64,000 nucleotides of DNA from Rufibacter sp. LB8 (GTDB taxonomy: Bacteria; Bacteroidota; Bacteroidia; Cytophagales; Hymenobacteraceae), in assembly GCF_014876185.1 (NCBI RefSeq), contig NZ_JADALJ010000001.1, positions 496,001 through 560,000 on the forward strand. Direction: 5' to 3'. Positions 32,974-41,669 of the stretch are shown here, one piece after another. The position numbers and the translations under genes were made by a program. The notes beneath the pieces are model-generated. The model searched no databases. It was not told the DNA's origin and saw only the letters and a program-made list of their open reading frames with translations. Each line of letters begins with the position of its first letter. Positions within the stretch are counted from its first letter, which is position 1.

Positions 32974-33013
32974 TCGTTTTCGGGCTCATTTCTGGAAATG
33001 GGGCCGAAAACGG
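32974..33013. repeat. Dispersed palindrome, copy 13
   Basis: Left arm consensus CGTTTTCGGGCTCATTT, centre CTGG, right arm AAATGGGGCCGAAAACGG. It lies 28 bp beyond the stop of the leftward barrel-like gene and upstream of mpl. Confidence 0.9.
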
Positions 33014-33040
33014 AAAGACTAACTACTGCAGTTTGGGTTC

Positions 33041-33553
33041 TCACCGTGATTTAAAATAATAACCTACTTTAAATCCGGGCCAAAAACCTGCCCGAGCTGT
33101 CATGGCGGTAGCGCCTTCATAGCCTGTTTTATAGCCAATCTCGGCGCTTAGAGCAATACCCTTTGGCAAGGTGTATTGAACACCCAGCGGGAAAAAGAAA
33201 CCGTTCCATTCGGCAGCTAAAAAGCTTTTATATGGAATAAGGGAATAGAGCACGCCTACATACGGTTGTAAACGCTCTTCAGAAAAGGAGTACGATTTTT
33301 TCAGGAAATGGTACCGCGCCCCACCGTAATAGCCAAGCCCGGCGCCTAGTTCCAGGTTAAGCTGTGGTTCAATAAAATAATTGACGTTCACTGAGCCATA
33401 AAATCCGGCACTTCCCAGGGTTATTCCCAACCCTAGCCGCCTGTTGCTGGCTTCAGAGAAAGAATTGTCTGCCGCATCATTGCCAGGTTGGTTTTGTGCC
33501 AGGGCGTTTACTGCCAATAAAGTAAATACCCAGGAAAAGATTACGTTTCTCAT
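33041..33553 (-). CDS. Probable outer-membrane beta-barrel protein
   Basis: A 170-residue exported protein with a signal peptide ending NALAQ (about residue 19). The mature part alternates hydrophobic and polar residues in strands such as GLGITLGSAGFYGSVNVNYF and LNLELGAGLGYYGGARY, and ends in GFKVGYYFKSR, close to the aromatic-terminated barrel signal. Function unknown. It diverges from a small lipoprotein gene. Confidence 0.72.
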   Translation of the reverse strand: MRNVIFSWVFTLLAVNALAQNQPGNDAADNSFSEASNRRLGLGITLGSAGFYGSVNVNYFIEPQLNLELGAGLGYYGGARYHFLKKSYSFSEERLQPYVGVLYSLIPYKSFLAAEWNGFFFPLGVQYTLPKGIALSAEIGYKTGYEGATAMTARAGFWPGFKVGYYFKSR

Positions 33554-33709
33554 GCATCTTTCAGGTCTTATTTAAAAGAATATGCTATTCAAGTAGGGAT
33601 TTACAGAGAAGATAGTTTTCTTAGGTATACATTCGCTGATGGTGGAGGTTGCTATGTAAATGTAAGGTTTCGGCAATCATTCTGGTGTAGTGCTAACTAT
33701 TTAGTTGAG

Positions 33710-34063
33710 ATGAAGAATTTTAGGAACCTCTGGTTATTATCGGCTTTTAGTGGTTTGTGGTTTTTGGCCAGCTGTAGCGGCAGTTTCAGCAATGAAGACA
33801 AGGCCCGCAATCTGATACAGGAATGGAACGCCAAAAACCTGGACGAGGCCAGCTACGCCTCCAACAGTTTTAAAGGCTTCACCAAGTATGACTACAAGAA
33901 CACACCCGCCTACCGCGTCACGCACAAATTCAATTACGGCAACAAAGGCCGTGTTCGGGAATATTATTATTTTGTGGACACTACCTTTACCCAAGTGTTA
34001 GGCCGCAAACGCACTGATTGGGATACGGAGAATGAACCGGTGAAGGAGGAAGGGCAGGAGTAG
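33710..34063 (+). CDS. Small lipoprotein, 117 residues
   Basis: Signal peptide with lipobox LASC (SGLWFLASC, about residue 23), then SGSFSNEDKARNLIQEW and a soluble domain containing KYDYKNTPAYRVTHKFNYGNKGRVREYYYFVD. No named domain recognised. It is followed 7 bp later by another lipoprotein gene, so the two may be co-transcribed. Confidence 0.72.
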   Translation: MKNFRNLWLLSAFSGLWFLASCSGSFSNEDKARNLIQEWNAKNLDEASYASNSFKGFTKYDYKNTPAYRVTHKFNYGNKGRVREYYYFVDTTFTQVLGRKRTDWDTENEPVKEEGQE

Positions 34064-34070
34064 AGGGCAT

Positions 34071-34688
34071 ATGCGATTCTTTTTTTTAATTCTACTGACT
34101 GTATTATCTATTAGTTGTAATCAAAAAGTTTACTTAGAAAAGTCTGATTTACAGTGGAATCCCTATAAAACAGGAGATGTATTGATATTTAAATCATCTG
34201 AAAATGAGTTAGATACGTTGCATATCGTTAATGTTTCTAGGAAAAATTTTGCTAGTTCGCTTAGAATGGAAAAGTATACGAATGAACATATCCAAGTTCT
34301 AGGAAAATACAGAAGGCCAAAGGTCGGGGACTTTATACATAGGGAAATTTTGGATATTAAATCTGGAAGTTCAGATGAATGGAGTGAAATTGATTTCAGC
34401 TTCAGTTCGTATAATGCTACATACTACGGGAAAAGTGAATTGATATATGAATTGAAAACTTTGAAAGAGAAGACCTTTATAACTCCTTTTTCTGTGTTTG
34501 ATGATGTTATTCAATTAACAGGTAAAATTGGTCCAGAAATGTTAGACGGTCACTTTAGTCAATTGAGTTACCAACACAGAGCAATTAAGAAACTTTACTG
34601 GAGCAAATCTACCGGTTATGTTGGATTTGAAATGTGGGAAGGGGAAACTTGGTTACTCTACGATAAATATAGAGTAGAAAGGTTTTAG
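34071..34688 (+). CDS. AT-rich hypothetical lipoprotein, 205 residues
   Basis: Signal MRFFFLILLTVLSISC with the lipidated cysteine before NQKV. The mature part is soluble, rich in aromatic and charged residues, and unrecognised. Its codons are strongly AT-biased compared with dnaB on one side and the previous lipoprotein on the other, so it may be foreign or fast-evolving. Confidence 0.7.
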   Translation: MRFFFLILLTVLSISCNQKVYLEKSDLQWNPYKTGDVLIFKSSENELDTLHIVNVSRKNFASSLRMEKYTNEHIQVLGKYRRPKVGDFIHREILDIKSGSSDEWSEIDFSFSSYNATYYGKSELIYELKTLKEKTFITPFSVFDDVIQLTGKIGPEMLDGHFSQLSYQHRAIKKLYWSKSTGYVGFEMWEGETWLLYDKYRVERF

Positions 34689-34787
34689 CATAATAGGAAT
34701 TCTCTTCCCAAACCTTCAACCCACATTCACCTGAAAATTGTGGAAAGGTTGGCGCTTGTTGTGGATTACCTCTGGGGCTTGTGTTCT

Positions 34788-34795
34788 TACATTTG
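34788..34795 (+). promoter_or_regulatory. Possible -7 box of dnaB
   Basis: TACATTTG lies 5 bp before the dnaB ATG. If active, the transcript would begin at or next to the start codon, giving a leaderless or near-leaderless mRNA. No TTG was found at the usual distance, so this is uncertain. Confidence 0.3.
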
Positions 34796-34800
34796 CTAAC

Positions 34801-36384
34801 ATGGAGGACATGAAACTGAAAGCAGCGCGGGGCAAGGCCACCTGGAACCCAAAACAGACGGCGCAACCGCAAGGATTAGGCAAACTTCCGCCGCAGGCGC
34901 TGGAGTTGGAAGAGGCGGTGTTGGGGGCGCTCATGCTGGAGAAAGACGCCTTAACGGCAGTGATTGACCTTCTCAAACCCCAAAGTTTTTACAAAGACGC
35001 GCACCAACGCATTTTCAAGGCCATTCTGGCCTTGTTTGATAAATCTGAACCAATTGATATTCTTACGGTTACGCAGGAACTGCGCGAGCAGGGCGAACTG
35101 GAATTTGTGGGCGGCGCTTATTACGTAACCCAGCTCACTACGCGCGTCAACTCGGCGGCCAACATTGAGTTTCACGCCCGTATCATCACCGAAGCCGCCA
35201 TCAAGCGCGATTTAATCAGCATTTCGTCTGAGGTTTTGGGGCGCGCCTATGAAGACACCACCGACGTGTTTGAACTCCTGGACAGCACCGAGGCCAAGTT
35301 GTTTGAGGTGAGCGAAAGCAACATCCGGAAGAACTTTGACGACATGCAGTCTTTGATGCACAAGGCCATCAAGGAACTGGAAGCCAAGAAAAGCCAGAAA
35401 GAAGGCCTTACCGGCGTACCAAGTGGCTTCACGGCATTGGATAGAGTAACCTCGGGCTGGCAACAGTCTGACTTAATTATTCTGGCGGCGCGCCCCGCAA
35501 TGGGTAAGACGGCCTTCGTAGTTTCTGCTATGCGGAACGCGGCGGTGGATTTCGGGAAGGGCGTGGCCATTTTCTCCTTGGAGATGTCGTCTATTCAGTT
35601 GGTGAATCGATTGATTTCGGCGGAGGCCGAGCTGGACTCTGAGAAAATCAAGAAAGGTAACCTGGCAGATTACGAGTGGACCCAACTAAACCATAAAATC
35701 ACAAGGCTAAGCCAGGCACCCATCTTTATTGATGATACGCCTGGCCTGAGTATCAGGGAATTGCGGACCAAATGCCGGCGTTTGAAGGCCCAGCATGACA
35801 TCCAGATGATCATCATTGACTACTTGCAGTTGATGAGCGGCAACACAGACGGCAAAGGTGGCGGAAACCGGGAGCAGGAAATTGCGTCCATCTCGCGGGC
35901 TCTCAAGCAGTTAGCCAAAGAGTTGAGCGTGCCGGTGATTGCGCTCTCGCAGTTAAGCCGGGCCGTGGAAACCCGCGGTGGCGACAAGAAACCCATGCTC
36001 TCAGATTTACGTGAATCTGGCTCTATTGAGCAGGATGCTGACATGGTTATCTTCCTGTACCGTCCGGAATATTATGGCATCACCGAAGACGAAATGGGCA
36101 ACCCCACCCAGGGCGTGGGCGAAGTGATCATTGCCAAGCATAGAAACGGTGAAGTGGGCAGCGTGGCGCTTAAATTCATTGGCAAGTACACCAAGTTCGG
36201 GAATTTGGAGGATGGTTTTGGCGGCGGCAGTCCGTTTGACGGCGGCAGCGGTTTCCCCACCTCAGACTTTGACGGGCCATCTACCGGCGGAAGCCCCAAC
36301 TCTATCAGAATGGGCAGTAAGATGAACGAAGGCGGCAGCGGCTTACCGCCCTCCATGGGCTTTGATGACGCTCCGCCGTTTTAA
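34801..36384 (+). CDS. dnaB: Replicative DNA helicase
   Basis: A 527-residue hexameric 5'-3' helicase of the replisome. The N-terminal domain (PPQALELEEAVLGALMLEKDAL, about 30-50) is followed by a linker and the RecA-like motor with Walker A ARPAMGKTA near residue 230, Walker B IIIDYLQLMSG and the arginine-finger region. The C-terminal tail of about 70 residues is Gly/Ser/Pro-rich and disordered. I chose the ATG at 34801; an upstream frame start at 34738 adds non-family sequence. No intein is visible. It ends with a terminator fused to palindrome copy 14. Confidence 0.96.
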   Translation: MEDMKLKAARGKATWNPKQTAQPQGLGKLPPQALELEEAVLGALMLEKDALTAVIDLLKPQSFYKDAHQRIFKAILALFDKSEPIDILTVTQELREQGELEFVGGAYYVTQLTTRVNSAANIEFHARIITEAAIKRDLISISSEVLGRAYEDTTDVFELLDSTEAKLFEVSESNIRKNFDDMQSLMHKAIKELEAKKSQKEGLTGVPSGFTALDRVTSGWQQSDLIILAARPAMGKTAFVVSAMRNAAVDFGKGVAIFSLEMSSIQLVNRLISAEAELDSEKIKKGNLADYEWTQLNHKITRLSQAPIFIDDTPGLSIRELRTKCRRLKAQHDIQMIIIDYLQLMSGNTDGKGGGNREQEIASISRALKQLAKELSVPVIALSQLSRAVETRGGDKKPMLSDLRESGSIEQDADMVIFLYRPEYYGITEDEMGNPTQGVGEVIIAKHRNGEVGSVALKFIGKYTKFGNLEDGFGGGSPFDGGSGFPTSDFDGPSTGGSPNSIRMGSKMNEGGSGLPPSMGFDDAPPF

Positions 36385-36406
36385 TATTTCAGACGAACAA
36401 ATGACC

Positions 36407-36438
36407 AAAGACCGCTTCCTGCTAAAGGAGCGGTCTTT
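36407..36438 (+). terminator. Terminator of dnaB
   Basis: Stem AAAGACCGCT(T)CCT with AGGAGCGGTCTTT, one bulged base, starting 22 bp after the dnaB stop. The following T residues are the start of palindrome copy 14. Confidence 0.82.
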
Positions 36439-36478
36439 CTGTTTTCGGCCTTATTTCTGGAAATGAAGCCGAAAACGG
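36439..36478. repeat. Dispersed palindrome, copy 14
   Basis: Left arm CTGTTTTCGGCCTTATTT, centre CTGG, right arm AAATGAAGCCGAAAACGG, mostly paired. It directly continues the dnaB terminator. Confidence 0.88.
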
Positions 36479-36561
36479 GTAGAAAAAATTTGCGTGGGTA
36501 AAAAGCTCTACGGTTAATTTTTATCTTGCTGGTGAATGTAGTTGTTTACTAGCCTGCGCCT

Positions 36562-36921
36562 ATGAAAAACCCAGAGAACCATAGAATCTACACCACTTCG
36601 GTGGCGAGCGTGTACCCGCATTACGTAGCCAAAGCCGAGAAAAAAGGGCGTACTAAAGCCGAAGTGGACTCCATTATTAGTTGGCTGACCGGCTACACTA
36701 CCCCTGAAATACAGGAGCATTTAGACGCCAAAACAGATTTTGAGACGTTCTTCCGCAAGGCGCCTGAGCTCAACCCCAATGTCACCAAAATCACGGGTGT
36801 GATTTGCAGCTACCGAGTGGAGGAGATGGAAGACGGCCTGATGAAAAAAATCAGGTACCTAGACAAACTGGTAGATGAACTGTCGAAGGGAAAGGCATTG
36901 GAGAAAATCCTGCGGAAGTAA
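36562..36921 (+). CDS. DUF2200 family protein
   Basis: A 119-residue cytosolic protein matching DUF2200 along its full length: [25 protein letters not shown] near the start, ISWLTGY at about 50 and [31 protein letters not shown] near the end. The function is unknown; the family is widespread and lies outside any fixed context. It is followed by the PhnA-like gene 67 bp later. Confidence 0.88.
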   Translation: MKNPENHRIYTTSVASVYPHYVAKAEKKGRTKAEVDSIISWLTGYTTPEIQEHLDAKTDFETFFRKAPELNPNVTKITGVICSYRVEEMEDGLMKKIRYLDKLVDELSKGKALEKILRK

Positions 36922-36988
36922 GGACCAGCCCCTTCTTTCAATTCTTCTTTAATAACGGTATTTTGCGCCCAGAAAAAGACCAAAACCC

Positions 36989-37198
36989 ATGGAAGTAAAA
37001 GACAGCAACGGCGCCTTGTTAGCCGACGGCGATTCAGTAAGCGTGATCAAAGATTTAAAAGTAAAAGGCTCCTCGTCGGTGATAAAACGCGGCACGGTGG
37101 TGCGCAAAATCAGGCTCACCGATGATGCTGAGGAGATTGAAGGCAAAGTAGAGAAATCTATGATGGTGCTCAAAACCTGCTTCGTGAAGAAAGTGTAA
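36989..37198 (+). CDS. PhnA/YjdM C-terminal domain protein
   Basis: A 69-residue protein that corresponds only to the C-terminal SH3-like domain of PhnA/YjdM (VKDSNGALLADGDSVSVIKDLKVKG, then KRGTVVRKIRL). The N-terminal zinc ribbon of longer homologs is absent, a common short form. The old name alkylphosphonate utilization protein does not describe a proven function. A terminator follows. Confidence 0.85.
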   Translation: MEVKDSNGALLADGDSVSVIKDLKVKGSSSVIKRGTVVRKIRLTDDAEEIEGKVEKSMMVLKTCFVKKV

Positions 37199-37222
37199 TC
37201 TGCGTTTTAAGTAAAATAAAAT

Positions 37223-37253
37223 AAGCCTTGCTCGCTTAGAGTGGGGCTTTTTT
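37223..37253 (+). terminator. Terminator of the PhnA-like gene
   Basis: An 11-bp stem AAGCCTTGCTC/GAGTGGGGCTT containing G-T pairs, followed by six T residues, 25 bp after the stop. Confidence 0.75.
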
Positions 37254-37387
37254 GTGCCTTTCACTTAAGTTAAAACAGGTATTTGTTAGGTTGGCAGAAA
37301 GCAGCAGGGCGTTTGTTTGATTTAACAGGAAAATCATGCGCAGCGGAATACAAATTTCCTTACTTTAGAAGCCTAAACGAGAGATGC

Positions 37388-37741
37388 ATGAAAACACTTG
37401 TATTCGCCATATTTCTGAGCCTTAGCGGTTTGGCCGCAGCGGCGCAAGGAACCACCACCACCGCTAAACCCACAGAAAGCACGCCAGCGAAGGTAGTGGA
37501 AGCGTCTTGCGGCCAATGCAACTTCGGGCTGAAGGAGCCGGGCTGCGAATTGGCCGTACGCATAGACGGCAAAGCCTACTTTGTAGACGGCTCAGACATT
37601 GACCAGCACGGCGATTCCCATGCCAAAGACGGTTTCTGCAACGCCATCCGGAAAGCCACCGTGCAAGGCTCCGTGGTAGATAATCGGTTTAAAGCCACCT
37701 CGTTCCAGCTGTTGCCTGAAGAGCCCAAAAAGAAGAACTGA
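37388..37741 (+). CDS. DUF6370-like exported protein
   Basis: A 117-residue protein from the ATG at 37388 (KTLVFAIFLSLSGLAAAAQ signal peptide). The mature part has the pattern ASCGQCNFGLKEPGCELAVRIDGKAYFVDG with DAFCNAIR-like DGFCNAIRKATVQG, four cysteines in a small beta domain seen in DUF6370 proteins. Metal or redox binding is possible from the CGQC motif but unproven. Palindrome copy 15 follows after 39 bp. Confidence 0.78.
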   Translation: MKTLVFAIFLSLSGLAAAAQGTTTTAKPTESTPAKVVEASCGQCNFGLKEPGCELAVRIDGKAYFVDGSDIDQHGDSHAKDGFCNAIRKATVQGSVVDNRFKATSFQLLPEEPKKKN

Positions 37742-37780
37742 AGGGTTTGAGCTTTTGGACTTCTTCAAAGGAATTGCTGA

Positions 37781-37818
37781 CGTTTTCGGCTTCATTTCCA
37801 GAAATGAGCCCGAAAACG
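37781..37818. repeat. Dispersed palindrome, copy 15
   Basis: Left arm CGTTTTCGGCTTCATTT, centre CCAG, right arm AAATGAGCCCGAAAACG; one unpaired position and one wobble. It is 39 bp after the preceding stop codon. Confidence 0.88.
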
Positions 37819-37982
37819 CATTTCTCCCTTTTTCTTCCGCAGAGAATAGATAACTTACTATATAGGTTCTTGCGTACAAGCTGGCAAATACTCTTTCTGC
37901 TTTTTAGGTTGTTTTCCGGCTTGTCCCATTTGATAATGCAAAGACTGAGGGCAATGAAAAGGGAAGGAGTTGGTTTATATGT

Positions 37983-39833
37983 ATGATGCTTTCCCTATTT
38001 AGAAATTTCCCTTTGTTGTTGGTGCGGTCTGTTCTCAGGTTTTTTCTGGTTTTTACCTTATTGCTTTTGACTTTTCTTAAGCCAGCGGCGGCGCAGGGCA
38101 ACCTTGAGACGGAGAAACGGCTGTATTTCTTCCAGATCTGGGGCTTTCTAAAATATTACCATCCGGCATCGGCCACGGGGCAGCTCAACGCAGATTCTTT
38201 GTTTCTGGCCCAGTTGCCGCTGGTAGATTCTGCCCAGACGCAAAAGCAGGTGAACGCTGTTTTTAAAGACCTGCTCAATCAAATAGGCGTGCCCAACACA
38301 GAGAAAGTGGCCCCGCAGAAAGACCAACCCAAAGGTGCTTTCCTGCTCAAAAACGTAGACGACCACTGGCGCATCAAGGCCAAATTCCTCACCTCAGAAA
38401 ACCGGAAACTGCTGGATCAGATCTTTGAGCGGCGCTTCACCGGTGAACAGCACCAATACACCTATGTCCGGAACAATCCGTACGGCGGCACCATGCCGAA
38501 TGAACCTCCCTACGCCACGCCCGCCAATGAGAACCTGCCCTATGAACTCAGAATGTTGGCGCTGGCCAAGTTCAAGGCGTTTGTAGATTACCTGTACCCG
38601 TACCGGCATCTCATGGATGAAAACTGGGATGCCGTGGCGGCGCAGGCCATCCCGCTGTTCGCGCAATGTGACACCCGGCAGGAATATGAACGCCTTTTGC
38701 TGGGCCTCAACGCGCGCCTGCAAGACACGCAGGCGTATTCCTTTTTCCGGCAGCTGCAGCACAAGGATAAACTGTTCAAAAACGCGTATTTCCCACCGTT
38801 TGATTACCAGATCGCAGACCGTAAAATCATTGTCACTAACCTTATTGACGAAGCCCTGTGCCGGCGTTCCAACATTCGCCGCGGCGACGTGATAGACATG
38901 CTGGACAGCGTGGCCGTGCAGACCTGGGTAGAGGCGCTGGAGCAAGTGCTGTCGGTGAGCAACAAGCAGGCGCTCTGGGCGCGGGTAGGCGAGTGGGGCG
39001 ATAACCTGCTGTTTCGGTCTGAGGATGCGGTAATGGCGGTCACGCTCACGCGCGGTGAGGAGAAAATCAACACCACCCTGCGCCTCATGAATCCCACTGA
39101 GCCTGCCAAGGCCAAACTGGTGGACACGTACTTCAAGAAAAAACAAGCCGCGCCTACCAAAAAGCCCACCGGCGTGGTGTATGCGGCCAAAGACATCGCG
39201 TATTTCAAGATTGATGATACCTTCAGGATGATTAAGGACCAGACCTCAGAGGAAGATTTTCGGCTCATGGACTCCGTGTTCAGCAAGGCCGTGAAAGGGA
39301 AAGGCATCATCTTTGACATGCGAGGCGAGCCCGACCACAGCGATTTTGTGTTTCTGTACGTGTTCAAGAAATTCGGGAAGGAAAACCATTACTTCGCGCG
39401 CTATTACCAGTTGAACCCGTTCCAGTTGGGCACCTACCGTTGGCTCAGTTTGCCGGAAGTTTATTACCCCAAAGAAGTTACCCCTGAAGATTTCATTTAC
39501 ACCGGCAAGGTGGTTATTCTGGTAGACGGCCGTACGCAAAGCATAGGCGAATGGCACACCATGAGCCTGCAGCGCCTGTTCCCGGGCAGCATCACCGTGG
39601 GCCTGCAAACCGCCGGCGCCGACGGTGACGTGAAACGACTGGTGCTGCCGGGCAATTACACGGTGAGCCTTTCGGGCAATGCGGTGTTTTACCCCAATAA
39701 TTCGGTGACCCAGCGCGTGGGCGTCCGGGTAGATGAAGAAGTGGTGCCTACTGTAAAAGGCGTGCTCAGCAAGAAAGACGAGCAATTGGCCAAAGCCCTG
39801 GAACTGATCAACGGCCCCGCCAAAAAAGAGTAA
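37983..39833 (+). CDS. S41 family peptidase
   Basis: A 616-residue exported protease of the tail-specific/C-terminal processing type. A long hydrophobic N-terminus ends KPAAAQ (about residue 38). The catalytic domain is near the C-terminus: VILVDGRTQSIGEWHTM with the nucleophile Ser, then GSITVGLQTAGADGDV and PGNYTVSLSGNAVFYPN. A PDZ-like segment (RRGDVIDMLDSVAVQTWVEAL) precedes it. Probably periplasmic or outer-surface. Copy 16 follows 58 bp after the stop. Confidence 0.88.
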   Translation: MMLSLFRNFPLLLVRSVLRFFLVFTLLLLTFLKPAAAQGNLETEKRLYFFQIWGFLKYYHPASATGQLNADSLFLAQLPLVDSAQTQKQVNAVFKDLLNQIGVPNTEKVAPQKDQPKGAFLLKNVDDHWRIKAKFLTSENRKLLDQIFERRFTGEQHQYTYVRNNPYGGTMPNEPPYATPANENLPYELRMLALAKFKAFVDYLYPYRHLMDENWDAVAAQAIPLFAQCDTRQEYERLLLGLNARLQDTQAYSFFRQLQHKDKLFKNAYFPPFDYQIADRKIIVTNLIDEALCRRSNIRRGDVIDMLDSVAVQTWVEALEQVLSVSNKQALWARVGEWGDNLLFRSEDAVMAVTLTRGEEKINTTLRLMNPTEPAKAKLVDTYFKKKQAAPTKKPTGVVYAAKDIAYFKIDDTFRMIKDQTSEEDFRLMDSVFSKAVKGKGIIFDMRGEPDHSDFVFLYVFKKFGKENHYFARYYQLNPFQLGTYRWLSLPEVYYPKEVTPEDFIYTGKVVILVDGRTQSIGEWHTMSLQRLFPGSITVGLQTAGADGDVKRLVLPGNYTVSLSGNAVFYPNNSVTQRVGVRVDEEVVPTVKGVLSKKDEQLAKALELINGPAKKE

Positions 39834-39889
39834 TTTGACATTTTATCGCTGTGTTCTTTCTTGAGATTTCGTTTCAACCCCAGCACACG

Positions 39890-39933
39890 TTCCGTTTTCG
39901 GGCTCGTTTTCAGAAATGAGCCCGAAAACGGAA
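39890..39933. repeat. Dispersed palindrome, copy 16
   Basis: Left arm TTCCGTTTTCGGGCTCGTTT, centre TCAG, right arm AAATGAGCCCGAAAACGGAA; nearly perfect pairing. It lies between the S41 gene and msrB. Confidence 0.92.
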
Positions 39934-40005
39934 ATCCTGGCGGCCCTTGAAAACATCAAGCCAGAAATGAGAGTTTAATAACTAACACATCACCCAATTT
40001 TTACC

Positions 40006-40392
40006 ATGGAAAACGACGAGAAAAAATACAATGATCTCACTCCCGAGGAGGAATATGTGATCTTACGCAAAGGCACCGAGCGCCCCTTCACCGGCAAGCT
40101 GTACACGGTGAAGGAGCCGGGCACCTACATCTGCCGCCAATGCAACGCGCCGCTTTACCGGTCAGAGGACAAATTTGACGCGCACTGCGGCTGGCCCAGC
40201 TTTGATGACGAAATTCCGGGGGCGGTAACCCAGGTACCAGACGCCGACGGCAGCCGGACCGAGATCATCTGCACCAATTGTGGCGGTCATTTAGGGCACG
40301 TCTTCAAAGGCGAACGCTTCACGGCTAAGAACACCCGCCACTGCGTGAATTCCATCTCCATGTCTTTTGTGCCGGCAGAGAACGAATCCTAA
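40006..40392 (+). CDS. msrB: Peptide-methionine (R)-S-oxide reductase
   Basis: A 128-residue cytosolic MsrB reducing methionine-R-sulfoxide. Both zinc CxxC pairs (CRQCNAPL and CTNCGGHLG) are present; the catalytic cysteine is in [11 protein letters not shown] and substrate-binding HCGWPSFD is intact. Unlike many MsrB it begins with a short polar N-terminus, [25 protein letters not shown] second MsrB-like gene begins 14 bp after it. Confidence 0.95.
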   Translation: MENDEKKYNDLTPEEEYVILRKGTERPFTGKLYTVKEPGTYICRQCNAPLYRSEDKFDAHCGWPSFDDEIPGAVTQVPDADGSRTEIICTNCGGHLGHVFKGERFTAKNTRHCVNSISMSFVPAENES

Positions 40393-40406
40393 AACGCGGT
40401 AACCTG

Positions 40407-40715
40407 TTGTTTGAGAACCGAACCATTGATTGGGAAAATCAGCCCATAGAAACCGGGGTTTATGTATGCAGTCAATGCAGAAATCCTTTGTTTTCGGCAG
40501 GTCAGAAATTTGACTCTAAAACCGGTTTTCCTAGCTTTTGGGTACCTCTGCCAGACCGTGTTCGGGAACAAACGCTGGAAACTTATAACCGGCACAGAAT
40601 TCAAGTGCTCTGCCAAACCTGCGGTCAGCATCTAGGTCATTTGTTTGAAGATAACCGTACGCCCAGCCTAGTAAGGTACTGCATCAACGCTGACTCCATT
40701 CGGTTTCAACCTTAA
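40407..40715 (+). CDS. Second MsrB-like protein, TTG start
   Basis: A 102-residue MsrB paralog right behind msrB. The zinc pairs CSQCRNPL and CQTCGQHLGH and the catalytic-type Cys in VRYCINADSIRF are present, whereas the CGWPSF loop is TGFPSFW without its cysteine. The only early start is TTG at 40407, as there is no ATG in the frame. It is divergent from its neighbour in sequence, so it did not arise by recent tandem duplication. It converges on an MsrA-like gene with copy 17 between. Confidence 0.82.
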   Translation: MFENRTIDWENQPIETGVYVCSQCRNPLFSAGQKFDSKTGFPSFWVPLPDRVREQTLETYNRHRIQVLCQTCGQHLGHLFEDNRTPSLVRYCINADSIRFQP

Positions 40716-40733
40716 TAATCATAACCGGTTGCC

Positions 40734-40781
40734 ATTCCTGTTTTGGGGCTCATTTCCAGAAATGAGCCCCAAAACAGGAAT
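40734..40781. repeat. Dispersed palindrome, copy 17, compensated variant
   Basis: Arms ATTCCTGTTTTGGGGCTC and GAGCCCCAAAACAGGAAT are perfectly complementary. Relative to consensus, CCG/CGG became CTG/CAG and CGGG/CCCG became GGGG/CCCC, changed in both arms. Centre CCAG. It fills the gap between convergent msr genes, 4 bp from one stop. Confidence 0.94.
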
Positions 40782-40785
40782 TTTT

Positions 40786-41490
40786 TTATACAAGTGGATT
40801 TTCTTGCGTGAGGTAATGCGCCAACAGCATTTGCTGCACCGGGGAGGAGAGGCCCAAGCTTCCTATTTCCTCCATCACCAAACCCTTATCCCCGAAGCCG
40901 CTCAAATAACCATTTACCCTGGCCACGACCGTTGATTTGTTGAACTTCTCAAAGTCTGGATAAATACGCTGCAGTTCCTGTAATACCGCGGTGGCCCGGC
41001 GTAGTTTCCATTTCTGGTGGCGCTCCTCGGCTAGGTAGAACCCTTGTAAAGGAAGGACTTCCGTAAGGATAGGCTGATCAAATTTTTCTTCGGCAGCTTT
41101 TATGGCTTGCTTGATTTGCGTCTGTTGAGCTGCTGCATGGTAGAAAAGGGCAGACGCATACTGGCGTTTTCTGGGTTCTTTGGTGGGCGTGTGGTGTTGA
41201 AAGAAGATGTTTAGCAGTTTTGAGAAAGATATAATTTCTGGGTTGAAGTCAAGTTGCACCGTTTCTATATGGTCACCCATATTCCGGTAAGTAGGATCTG
41301 ATGATTGTCCCCCGGCATACCCCACGCGCGTCCTGATGACCCCTTCCGTGGCCCCGAAAATGGCTTCGGGTGTCCAGAAGTAGCCCATAGAAAAGGTGGC
41401 CGTTTCCTGTTGTGAATGCTTTACTAGGTCAATAGTGGGAAGGTTCTCAAGTGTCAGGTCCATGGGTTCTTGTATGGGTTTCGCGCTCAC
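40786..41490 (-). CDS. MsrA-like protein lacking the catalytic cysteine
   Basis: A 234-residue protein with the MsrA fold in residues 30-175: FSMGYFWTPEAIFG, VGYAGGQSSDPTYRNMGDHIETVQLDF and QYASALFYH match methionine-S-sulfoxide reductases. The nucleophile of the GCFW motif is replaced by Tyr37 (codon TAC at 41380-41382, one transition from TGC), and the usual Asp-containing stretch before QYRS is shortened. It is therefore probably not a standard reductase; the frame is otherwise intact. It converges with two MsrB genes. Confidence 0.82.
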   Translation of the reverse strand: MSAKPIQEPMDLTLENLPTIDLVKHSQQETATFSMGYFWTPEAIFGATEGVIRTRVGYAGGQSSDPTYRNMGDHIETVQLDFNPEIISFSKLLNIFFQHHTPTKEPRKRQYASALFYHAAAQQTQIKQAIKAAEEKFDQPILTEVLPLQGFYLAEERHQKWKLRRATAVLQELQRIYPDFEKFNKSTVVARVNGYLSGFGDKGLVMEEIGSLGLSSPVQQMLLAHYLTQENPLV

Positions 41491-41562
41491 AAATAGTGGA
41501 TGGTTTCATTGAATTATAAGTTGCCCGTCAATAGAAGAAACTGGAAGAAAGTACTGGTATTC

Positions 41563-41600
41563 TATTTTTGGCTTCGTTTTCTGAAATACGCACAAAAACG
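41563..41600. repeat. Dispersed palindrome, copy 18, degenerate
   Basis: Left arm ATTTTTGGCTTCGTTTT, centre CTGA, right arm AAATACGCACAAAAACG, with several mismatches. It lies in the gap between the S9 peptidase 3' end and the MsrA-like gene start. Confidence 0.65.
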
Positions 41601-41669
41601 GCGGGTGCTGCTCAGCTTATAGGTAACCGCCCAGTCTTTGGTCAGGACATTTTACAAAAGCTTTTACAC

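Noticed and set aside
32894-36384. Replication origin near dnaB and the DnaA-like boxes
   Set aside because: No dnaA, dnaN, AT-rich unwinding element or box cluster is present.
38394-39146. 250-codon ORF antisense to the S41 peptidase
   Set aside because: It is a shadow frame of a well supported gene with GC-rich third positions; the product has no domain. Many similar antisense frames (kinase, permease, S9, GH2 regions) were dropped for the same reason.
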